A DNA stretch of 5,209 bases, taken from contig DATFLY010000073.1 in the NCBI GenBank assembly GCA_035267185.1, positions 1 through 5,209 of the forward strand. Direction: 5' to 3'. Shown here piece by piece: positions 1-5,209 of this stretch. The position numbers and the translations under genes are program-made. The notes beneath the pieces were generated by a model that was not told where the DNA came from, searched no databases, and was given only the letters and a program-made list of their open reading frames with translations. Each line of letters opens with the position of its first letter. Position 1 is the first letter of the stretch. Source of the DNA: JAUIBE01 sp035267185. Lineage in GTDB: Bacteria; Pseudomonadota; Gammaproteobacteria; Xanthomonadales; SZUA-36.

Positions 1-2
1 TC

Positions 3-104
3 TCCAAAAAGTTTGACCATCCGAGTTTGGCTTCAGTGCGAAGAGGTTACTTCAATCTGTTCAAGGACCACGATGGGGGATGCCTTTCAGAAAAACGTCG
101 TTAA
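3..104 (+). CDS. Possible C-terminal end of an unidentified protein (partial, 5' end outside window)
   Basis: This frame is open from the window edge to a TAA at 102-104, giving 33 residues with a plausible protein-like composition (for example FDHPSLASVRRGYFNLF at about residues 4-20). The last ten or so codons, reading GGCLSEKRR, lie inside the left arm of the palindromic element, so the stop would be supplied by the repeat. No family is recognised. Another + frame is also open from position 1 to a TAG at 115-117, so openness alone does not prove coding. The call rests on residue composition only and could be wrong; the stretch could equally be non-coding. Confidence 0.27.
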   Translation, partial: SKKFDHPSLASVRRGYFNLFKDHDGGCLSEKRR

Positions 105-177
105 TACATCCCTGTAGACTCGGATGCGGCTTCCCTGCCGCATACGTTTTCTGAAAGGCATCCCCCAACGTGGCTTG
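62..177 (+). repeat. Palindromic MITE/REP-like element, copy 1 (short form)
   Basis: The inverted-repeat arms are 75-94 and 147-166, 20 bases with perfect complementarity (GGGGGATGCCTTTC... against ...GAAAGGCATCCCCC). Outward the pairing continues through CCACG (68-72) with CGTGG (169-173) with one mismatch, and CAAG (62-65) with CTTG (174-177) after a two-base bulge. Inward, CGT (96-98) pairs with ACG (144-146) after a one-base bulge. A second hairpin, ATGCGGC (124-130) with GCCGCAT (137-143) around a six-base loop, sits directly against the right arm. Bases 99-123 remain unpaired and carry the core motif shared with copy 2. There is no transposase and no clear target-site duplication, so mobility would depend on an enzyme encoded elsewhere. 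The family name is not recognised. Confidence 0.85.
100..123 (+). repeat. Conserved core motif of the palindromic element, copy 1
   Basis: This 24-base stretch contains TACATCCCTGTA followed by GACTCGG. It matches the reverse complement of 401-424 at 21 of 24 positions. In copy 1 it is the only long unpaired segment of the element, and it is immediately followed by the 7-bp hairpin at 124-143. Conservation in the loop rather than the stems suggests a sequence-specific role, such as protein recognition, but that is inference. Confidence 0.75.
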
Positions 178-283
178 AGCGTGAGTGCGAGATTTGACGG
201 CTTTCCTGACAGCGGTGTTTTCAAACCAAGGCGATTACACAAACCTCTGTGAATGATGCTTGGGAAATACACCAACGTTTAGG
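178..283. other. Intergenic spacer between the two palindromic elements; no gene seen
   Basis: No reading frame here looks like a protein and no RNA gene, terminator or strong promoter is recognisable. A minus-strand frame runs through it from 275 into copy 1, but much of its translation is repeat sequence and it has no family features. The spacer shares the 10-mer CGGCTTTCCT (198-207) with copy 2 (447-456), which is probably chance. Confidence 0.6.
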
Positions 284-400
284 GCTGCTGGTGGGCGATA
301 CCCCTTTCGAAAACCGTATGATTCAGGGAAGCAGGCCAAAGGCGACGTGATGAAAGACACGTAGTGTCGTAATTAGGAGCCGACGCCGTCGCGGAATCAT

Positions 401-424
401 CCGAGCGTACAGGGATGTATTTAC
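401..424 (-). repeat. Conserved core motif of the palindromic element, copy 2
   Basis: On the minus strand this contains TACATCCCTGTA followed by CGCTCGG, matching copy 1 (100-123) at 21 of 24 bases. It is flanked on one side by the covarying 7-bp stem and on the other by the extra hairpin at 426-492. Confidence 0.75.
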
Positions 425-425
425 A

Positions 426-492
426 GTGCAGGCTCATTTTCAGGTACGGCTTTCCTCTCTTCGAAAGAAGTGCCTGAAAATTGCCGCTGCAC
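426..492. repeat. Extra long hairpin within copy 2
   Basis: ATTTTCAGG (436-444) pairs perfectly with CCTGAAAAT (473-481). At the base GTGCA (426-430) pairs with TGCAC (488-492), and GGC (431-433) with GCC (483-485). At the tip CTTTC (450-454) pairs with GAAAG (463-467) around an eight-base pyrimidine-rich loop. Copy 1 has no counterpart, so this is an insertion or an optional module. There is no run of T after it on either strand, so it does not look like a classic intrinsic terminator. Confidence 0.7.
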
Positions 493-543
493 GTGAGTTT
501 TTGAAAGGGGTATCGCCCACCAGGAGCCAGCTCCGACAATCTG

Positions 544-1935
544 TCAAAGCACAGTAATCGCCACCAGGGTAATAATCACCGCGCCAATCAGGTTGAGGAC
601 GAAACCAGCGCGAACCATGTCCCGGATGGTCACACGACCACTTCCATACATGATGGCGTTGGGGGCCGTGGCGACCGGCAACATGAAAGCGCAACTGGCG
701 CTCATCGCAGCGGGGACCATCAACAGCATCGGGTCGATGTCGCTGGCCACAGCAGTGGCAGCTAGAAGCGGCATCAGCAGGCTGGAAGTTGCCGTGTTGC
801 TGGTGATCTCGGTCAGGAAAGTTACAAACAGGCAAATAGACAGGATCAAAAGCCACGTGGGTAAGGTTGCGAGTGCAGTCAGGTTGCCGGCAATGATGTC
901 AGCCAGGCCAGTCTCCACGAATGCAGCTGCAATTGCTATGCCACCGCCAAACAGGATCAGAACACCCCATGGAATTTTCGCTGCCGATTCCCATTTGAGA
1001 AGCCGTCTGCCGTTGCCAGCAGGAATCATGGCCATGGCCACAACCGCCAACATGGCAACTGAAGCATCGTTGGCTCCCGGCAAGCCCAGCAGTTCGCTCC
1101 AGCCTCCGAAGGGTTCCTGTCTTGTCATCCAGCAAAGAGCCGTCAATGAAAACATGATCAGCACACGACGTTCATAAGTGCTCCAGCTACCAACTTTCGG
1201 AAGTTCTACCGGTTTGTGCAGGGTCAGGCCGCGGGTCAGCCAGAAACCTGCAATCGGGACGAACAGAATGACCACCGGTAAACCCCATGTCATCCACTCG
1301 GGAAAACTGGGAGATGAGCCAAATTCGTTTTCATAGATCTGCATGAAAACCAGGTTGGGTGGCGTGCCGATAGGCGTTCCTATTCCGCCAATGCTGGCGG
1401 CATATGCGATCCCAAGAATCAGGGGAATGGCGAGCCTGGGCTCGCTCCGATCCAGAACAGCAATTGCCACCGGCAACAACATCAGGGTTGTGGCGGTATT
1501 GGAAATCCACATGCTCAGCACAGCGGCCGCAGCCATGAATCCCAACACGAGTCCACGTGCGCTGCCACCGCCGAAAAGATTGACCATATAAAGGGCTAAC
1601 CGACGGTGGGCACCAGAATCTGCCATTGCAGTCGACAGCATGAATCCACCCAGGAGTAGCAGGATCAGGGGGCTGCCATAAGCCTGACCGACCTGGGCTG
1701 GTGTCAGAATGCCGAGCAGCGGAAAAAGAGCCAGCGGGAGCAGGGAAGTAAATGGAATCGGGATGGGTTCAAAGATCCACCAAAAGGCACACCAGAGTGT
1801 AATTGCGGCGGTAATCGCAACCTCGCCTGGTAATGAAATACTGGTTAGAACCAGGTACATTCCAAGCGCAGAAATTGGCCCTGCAACAATCAACCAGCTT
1901 TGTGATTTTCGGTTTTTGATAAACGCCAGCCTCAA
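544..1935 (-). CDS. DASS/SLC13-family sodium:dicarboxylate (or sulfate/citrate) symporter
   Basis: A complete inner-membrane protein of 463 residues, almost the length of the Vibrio cholerae transporter VcINDY. The family imports di- or tricarboxylates or sulfate with sodium. Visible hallmarks are two SNT sodium-site motifs at residues 145-147 (WISNTATT) and 379-381 (ITSNTATSS), the GGIGTPIGTPPNLVF segment at 183-197, the LFGGGIAIA stretch from about 328, and SCAFMLPVATAPNAIM at 414-429, close to the family signature. About 11-13 hydrophobic segments run from residue 14 to the C-terminus, so it looks intact. The start is TTG at 1933-1935: an in-frame TAG lies four codons upstream, and the first ATG is residue 26, inside the first membrane segment. 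No strong ribosome binding site is seen. It is divergent from the lipase gene. The substrate cannot be read from sequence; a four-carbon dicarboxylate is the default guess. Confidence 0.93.
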   Translation of the reverse strand: MRLAFIKNRKSQSWLIVAGPISALGMYLVLTSISLPGEVAITAAITLWCAFWWIFEPIPIPFTSLLPLALFPLLGILTPAQVGQAYGSPLILLLLGGFMLSTAMADSGAHRRLALYMVNLFGGGSARGLVLGFMAAAAVLSMWISNTATTLMLLPVAIAVLDRSEPRLAIPLILGIAYAASIGGIGTPIGTPPNLVFMQIYENEFGSSPSFPEWMTWGLPVVILFVPIAGFWLTRGLTLHKPVELPKVGSWSTYERRVLIMFSLTALCWMTRQEPFGGWSELLGLPGANDASVAMLAVVAMAMIPAGNGRRLLKWESAAKIPWGVLILFGGGIAIAAAFVETGLADIIAGNLTALATLPTWLLILSICLFVTFLTEITSNTATSSLLMPLLAATAVASDIDPMLLMVPAAMSASCAFMLPVATAPNAIMYGSGRVTIRDMVRAGFVLNLIGAVIITLVAITVL

Positions 1936-2032
1936 GTTTGTTACAGTCTAATTATCGTGATCAATGCGATTTTCCGTACGGTGTCGTATGATTGACTGAA
2001 TAATTCCACGTTCTCCAATGGGGACAGACTAT
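1936..2032. promoter_or_regulatory. Divergent intergenic region with presumed promoters for transporter and lipase
   Basis: Both flanking genes start here and point away from each other, so the ~97 bases must hold at least one promoter for each unless an upstream transcript is used. Candidate -10 boxes are TATGAT (1987-1992, rightward) and GATAAT (minus strand of 1951-1956, leftward), but neither has a convincing -35 partner at the usual spacing. A perfect 8-bp palindrome CCGTACGG lies at 1974-1981 and a TGATCA at 1958-1963; either could be part of an operator, though short palindromes also arise by chance. Regulator identity is unknown. Confidence 0.4.
2020..2024 (+). promoter_or_regulatory. 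Ribosome binding site deciding the lipase start
   Basis: GGGGA lies 8 bases before ATG 2033-2035. An earlier in-frame ATG at 2018-2020 overlaps this sequence and has no purine-rich site of its own, so 2033 is preferred. A third ATG directly follows at 2036 (spacing 11). The choice also leaves a compact signal peptide beginning MMKR. Confidence 0.6.
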
Positions 2033-4264
2033 ATGATGAAGCGATTCTTCTTTGTACTTCTTTCCGCCTTCCTGTCTTTTAACGCTTTTGCTTTTCCGAC
2101 ATTTCCTGCCCTTAACAAGGACGGTACAGTCGTAACAGATGTGCTGACAGCGAACTATGATCCGCTTAACCGCGTTTTTCCTTTTCCATTCAATCTTTTG
2201 TTTCTGGATTCAATGGACCTGACGATCAATGCCCCGGTGGCTGATCCGAATGATCTCAGTGATCCCACGGTTGCGCTGAATGCCATTGATGGGTTCAGTA
2301 CCGTTGAACGATGGACGACCGGCTTTTCAAGCTTTACCGGACTCAATGGTATCGACCCGGCTTCCGTGGTCGCCGGCGAGTCAGTGCGGGTATTGCAGGT
2401 CACCACACCGGCACCGTTTGTGCCCTACGTTCCCACCGGGATCGTCAGGGAACTGACCGCGAACGTTGATTACACTGCAGCCGTATTGCCTGGCAACACG
2501 GTAGCGATTATTCCATTGCAGCCATTGCCGGAGTACTCGACTTTCCTGGCGGTGCTGACCAATGACATCACGGATACGGCTGGCAACAATGCCACACCGA
2601 GTCAGACCTATTTTCTGACCAAGCGACGCACCCCGTGGGTCGATTCAAATGGCAACAGCACTTACCCGCTGGTTCCTGATGCGACAGCTCAGAGTCTCGA
2701 GCCCCAACGCCAGATCACACAAGCCATGGAAGGTGTCGCTTCAGCTGTCGGTATTCCACCTGATGACATCGTTCTGAGCTGGACGGTTCAGACCCAGTCC
2801 ATCAGCCCGACCATGAGGCTGCTGCGCAGCATCACGGAGCCTGGCGATACGTTATTTGCACCGACTGGTTTGAATACATCCGTCATTGGTGCACCAGGCC
2901 TGGCGGACATCAGCATCGGTGTGATCTCGCTTCCGTATTACCTTGGTATTCCTGATGCTGAAGATCCGACCGCATTGCTGGACGATCCGTGGCGTGCTGA
3001 ACCGGGCGCCTATATTCCACCCTTTGATCAGTTTCCCCTGGATCCAACATCGGAAAACATCACCATCGCCAATCCGTTCCCGGTTTTAACAGGAATCCAG
3101 ACTGTTCCATTGATCGTGATGACGCCGGGTGAAGCTTCAGGCATGACAAAACCGGAGGATGGCTGGCCGGTGGTGCTTTATCCCAGCAGCCTGACACGTA
3201 ACCGGACCGATGCAATGGCGTTTTCGGATTCCATGGCGCTCGCCGGTTTCGCCGTGATCGGTATCGATCAGCCTATGCATGGGGTTGTGCCTGATGTAGA
3301 GCCGCAGTTGGCACCTTTCTATATTAAGAACACACCATTTGGCGCAATCGCCAATGAGCGTACGTTTGATGCCGACCTGGTCAATAACACTACAGGCGCG
3401 CCAGGCCCCGATGGTCTGACGGATCCTTCCGGAACCCATAGTTTTAACCTGTTAAATCTGCAGGTAGCCAGGGACAATATCAGGCAGGCATCGACCGATC
3501 TGAGCGTTCTGGCTGTCAGCGTTGCCTCGATGGACATCGACAATGACGGTTCACCTGATTTCGATGCCGATAATATTTCAATCGTTGGTTTTTCAGCCGG
3601 CGGTGCGGCAGCCACGACTTTTGCTGCGGTTGAACCGCTGATCAAGCGTGTTTACCTCAACGCCAGCCCTGGCAGCATCATGAGGACGGTTGTTGCGGGC
3701 GCATTTGGCGTGCGGATCAACGCTGCACTGGCAGCGGCTGGGATTGTCCCCGGGACTGCCGACTATGAAGCTTTCCTGACCGTTGCCCAGACACTTCTGG
3801 ATCCGTCTGACTCGATTAATTACTACGCTGAGACAGTATCGAAAGTGCCGCTGTTGTTTCATGAGGTCATCGATGACATGACAGTGCCAAACACTGTTTT
3901 CGGCGCGCCATTGGCTGGCTCGGAAGCAGCGATTCGATTGATGGGCCTGACTTCTTACAGCACAACGCAAGCCGATCCCGATGGATTGTCACACGTGGGA
4001 CGTTTCCTGCCACCGGCCGTTCACAGCACATGGCTTGATCCAACTGAATCCGCCGCAACCACACTGGAAATGCAGGCCCAGGCAGCTGCATTCATGGCAT
4101 CTGGGGGAACCCTGGTGCCGGTTATCAATGGCGATGTGATGCTTTCGGTTCCGCAAATGCAGGATGGCTCTCAGCCACTCGTAGTCAGACCGGAATCAGG
4201 AAACCATGGCCTCGACGGGGTGACGCCAAGAGTGCTTAACGCTGGCAAAGGGAGGCGAAAATGA
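2033..4264 (+). CDS. Secreted lipase/lysophospholipase of the Pla-1/cef (VolA-like) family
   Basis: A 743-residue exported alpha/beta-hydrolase expected to cleave ester bonds of lipids outside the cytoplasm. Residues 1-20 form a signal peptide (MMKR, then a Phe/Leu-rich core ending AFA); no lipobox cysteine follows, unlike VolA-type lipoproteins. Residues about 25-270 resemble the bacterial virulence-factor lipase N-terminal domain (FPFPFNLLF, AIDGFSTVERW, IIPLQPLPEYSTF). The catalytic part follows: DGWPVVLY with LTRNRTDAMAF (about 376-395), AGFAVIGIDQPMHG (404-417), DPSGTHSFNL with RDNIRQ (464-485), and an acidic DIDNDGSPDFDAD loop (501-513) that could bind calcium. The likely nucleophile is Ser521 in GFSAGG; Asp615 (DDMTVPN) and His664 (AVHSTWLDP) probably complete the triad. 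Oddities: PSS at 384-386 where relatives usually have QHG, and GFSAGG instead of GHSLGG. The end overlaps the next gene by ATGA. Lipid substrate is not determinable. Confidence 0.88.
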   Translation: MMKRFFFVLLSAFLSFNAFAFPTFPALNKDGTVVTDVLTANYDPLNRVFPFPFNLLFLDSMDLTINAPVADPNDLSDPTVALNAIDGFSTVERWTTGFSSFTGLNGIDPASVVAGESVRVLQVTTPAPFVPYVPTGIVRELTANVDYTAAVLPGNTVAIIPLQPLPEYSTFLAVLTNDITDTAGNNATPSQTYFLTKRRTPWVDSNGNSTYPLVPDATAQSLEPQRQITQAMEGVASAVGIPPDDIVLSWTVQTQSISPTMRLLRSITEPGDTLFAPTGLNTSVIGAPGLADISIGVISLPYYLGIPDAEDPTALLDDPWRAEPGAYIPPFDQFPLDPTSENITIANPFPVLTGIQTVPLIVMTPGEASGMTKPEDGWPVVLYPSSLTRNRTDAMAFSDSMALAGFAVIGIDQPMHGVVPDVEPQLAPFYIKNTPFGAIANERTFDADLVNNTTGAPGPDGLTDPSGTHSFNLLNLQVARDNIRQASTDLSVLAVSVASMDIDNDGSPDFDADNISIVGFSAGGAAATTFAAVEPLIKRVYLNASPGSIMRTVVAGAFGVRINAALAAAGIVPGTADYEAFLTVAQTLLDPSDSINYYAETVSKVPLLFHEVIDDMTVPNTVFGAPLAGSEAAIRLMGLTSYSTTQADPDGLSHVGRFLPPAVHSTWLDPTESAATTLEMQAQAAAFMASGGTLVPVINGDVMLSVPQMQDGSQPLVVRPESGNHGLDGVTPRVLNAGKGRRK
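4251..4255 (+). promoter_or_regulatory. Ribosome binding site for the DUF1302 gene, inside the lipase coding end
   Basis: GGAGG within AAAGGGAGGCGAAA stands 5 bases before ATG 4261. It lies in the last codons of the lipase (GKGRRK), so ribosomes finishing the lipase could re-initiate at the overlapping ATGA. A second possible site, AAGGA (4273-4277), stands 7 bases before an in-frame ATG at 4285, so either start could be used. Confidence 0.75.
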
Positions 4265-5209
4265 GAACTGTGAAGGATATTGAGATGAAATCAATCGAAC
4301 ATTCCGATCATGTTAAGCGTCGCCCGTTGAGTGTAATCATCGCTGCCACGATGCTGAGTCTCAGCGCAGGGCCAGCTCTTGCGATCGAATTTTCAAGTGG
4401 TGAACTCACCGGTAATTTCGATACCACGATTAGCTATGGCGCCACCTGGCGTATGGATGACCCGGATCCGGAAAACCTTGGTAAGGCTTTCTGGGATCCA
4501 ACCATTGGTCTTCCAGGCAGGACCAATGCCGAGCAACGTGCAGCCCTCGGCCGCTGGTCTGTCAACAACGACGACGGAAACCGGAAGTGGGATGGCGGAG
4601 ACCTTGTTTCCAATGCCATCAAGCTGACTTCCGAGTTGGACCTGCGTTGGCGCAATTTTGGCGCTTTTGCTCGCTTCAGTGCCTTCTACGATTTTGAGTA
4701 CAGTAGTCGCGACGATCTCTCAAAGGCTGCCGAAGATCGTGTGGCTGAAGACATACGCCTGCTTGATGCATATGTCTGGGGTGATCATGCCGTTGGAAAC
4801 AGCTACCTCAACTGGCGATTAGGTAGTCAGGTGGTGAGCTGGGGTGAATCAACTTTCATCCAGGGTGGCATCAACGTGATCAACCCGGTGGATGTTTCCA
4901 AACTCAGGCTGGCTGGCTCCGAGCTTAAAGAAGCTTTTGAGGGCATCAACATGATATGGGCCACCATCGACCTTGGCACAGCCTTCGCGGTCGAAGCGCT
5001 GTACATGTTCGAGTACGAGGAAATCATTCCCGACCCGGCGGGCACATATTGGTCAACCAATGATATTGCGACACCTGGCGCCAGTTATGGCATGCTGAAT
5101 TTCGGTACATTGCCCCAGCCGGTTCTCAATCCGGACCTTTATTCCTCGGTTTGCGAGCAGGGCAATTTCGGAGCTTCTGATATCGGATTGCCAACGCAAC
5201 TGGTTGTTG
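4261..5209 (+). CDS. DUF1302 family outer-membrane protein, N-terminal part (runs off window)
   Basis: The frame is open from ATG 4261 to the window end, giving 316 residues; family members are usually well over 500, so the C-terminal part is missing here. Residues 1-41 are a signal peptide with a long charged start, a hydrophobic core (about 24-36) and a GPALA cleavage site; starting at ATG 4285 would shorten it to a more usual 33. Family marks follow: LTGNFDTTISYGATWRM (about 49-65), NNDDGNRKWDGGDLVSN (102-118), FGAFARFSAFYDFEY, GSQVVSWGESTFIQGG (188-203) and INVINPVDVSKLR with GSELKEAFEG (204-228). DUF1302 proteins are predicted beta-barrels that often neighbour DUF1329 proteins, lipases or RND/MMPL exporters in gene sets for hydrophobic substrates; their exact role is not established. 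Translational coupling to the lipase suggests handling of the same substrate. A DUF1329 gene downstream would be expected but is outside the window. Confidence 0.9.
   Translation, partial: MRTVKDIEMKSIEHSDHVKRRPLSVIIAATMLSLSAGPALAIEFSSGELTGNFDTTISYGATWRMDDPDPENLGKAFWDPTIGLPGRTNAEQRAALGRWSVNNDDGNRKWDGGDLVSNAIKLTSELDLRWRNFGAFARFSAFYDFEYSSRDDLSKAAEDRVAEDIRLLDAYVWGDHAVGNSYLNWRLGSQVVSWGESTFIQGGINVINPVDVSKLRLAGSELKEAFEGINMIWATIDLGTAFAVEALYMFEYEEIIPDPAGTYWSTNDIATPGASYGMLNFGTLPQPVLNPDLYSSVCEQGNFGASDIGLPTQLVV

Larger units (their letters stand above)
284..527 (-). repeat. Palindromic MITE/REP-like element, copy 2 (long form, inverted relative to copy 1)
   Basis: The arms 288-308 (CTGGTGGGCGATACCCCTTTC) and 503-523 are perfectly complementary over 21 bases; allowing two mismatches the pairing spans 284-314 with 497-527. 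Read on the minus strand it has the same order of parts as copy 1: terminal repeat, core motif (401-424), 7-bp stem (394-400 with 318-324, ATGATTC/GAATCAT), then the other terminal repeat. The octamer CTTCCCTG next to the stem is also shared (minus strand of 324-331; copy 1 at 130-137). It is longer because a hairpin is added at 426-492 and the stem loop is enlarged to 69 bases with its own small hairpins (GACAC 356-360 with GTGTC 364-368; GCGACG 342-347 with CGTCGC 387-392). It lies just beyond the transporter stop codon, so it is probably transcribed as that gene's 3' untranslated region. Confidence 0.85.

Noticed and set aside
87..275. Minus-strand open frame of 62 codons
   Set aside because: About half of its translation (GMPFRKRMRQGSRIRVYRDV) is a read-through of the palindromic element; such frames arise wherever the repeat occurs. 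No family features or ribosome site.
62..527. CRISPR array or integron attC sites
   Set aside because: There are only two copies, in opposite orientation and of different length, with no regular spacer pattern and no attC-type end motifs.
523..534. GGAGC-CA-GCTCC hairpin just after the transporter stop, considered as a terminator
   Set aside because: Only a two-base loop and no T-rich run on the minus strand after it; it overlaps the edge of the repeat arm and may be incidental.
279..539. Minus-strand open frame of 86 codons
   Set aside because: It lies almost entirely within copy 2 of the repeat and ends in its terminal arm; composition is not protein-like.
593..1177. Plus-strand open frame of 194 codons opposite the transporter
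   Set aside because: Antisense shadow of a clearly recognisable DASS-family gene; no domain of its own.
1992..1997. TTGACT as a -35 box for the lipase
   Set aside because: No acceptable -10 hexamer lies 16-18 bases downstream; that position is occupied by the ribosome-binding region.

Overview
The window reads as chromosomal DNA of a gammaproteobacterium, probably a marine, lipid- or hydrocarbon-using one. This rests on the gene families (a Pla-1/cef/VolA-type lipase followed by a DUF1302 outer-membrane protein, plus a DASS-family anion transporter), moderate G+C and the style of the intergenic repeats. It is an inference; no marker gene is present to fix the genus.

Layout. Positions 1-543 contain no convincing complete gene. 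The leftmost ~100 bases may hold the last codons of a rightward gene that runs into a repeat. Two imperfect palindromic elements occupy most of the rest (about 62-177 and 284-527). They lie in opposite orientation, and aligned in the same orientation they prove to be one family: related terminal inverted repeats, a shared 24-base core motif, and a 7-bp hairpin stem whose bases differ between copies but stay paired. The second copy carries extra hairpins and ends 16 bases beyond the stop codon of the transporter gene.

Positions 544-1935 (minus strand) encode a complete 463-residue sodium-coupled di/tricarboxylate or sulfate transporter (DASS/SLC13 family) with both SNT sodium-site motifs and a TTG start. 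A divergent intergenic region of about 97 bases separates it from a rightward pair of genes. The first, 2033-4264, is a complete secreted lipase of 743 residues (start chosen from the ribosome binding site). The second, 4261 to the window end, is the N-terminal 316 residues of a DUF1302 protein, a predicted outer-membrane beta-barrel. The two overlap by ATGA and are almost certainly co-transcribed and translationally coupled.

How they may work together: the lipase would hydrolyse an ester lipid outside the cytoplasm, and the DUF1302 protein would act at the outer membrane on the same hydrophobic substrate or product. The divergent carboxylate transporter could take up a short organic acid, but nothing in the sequence proves a metabolic link. 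The strongest unusual signals are the covarying repeat family and the lipase's altered oxyanion-hole segment (PSS where the family usually has QHG).
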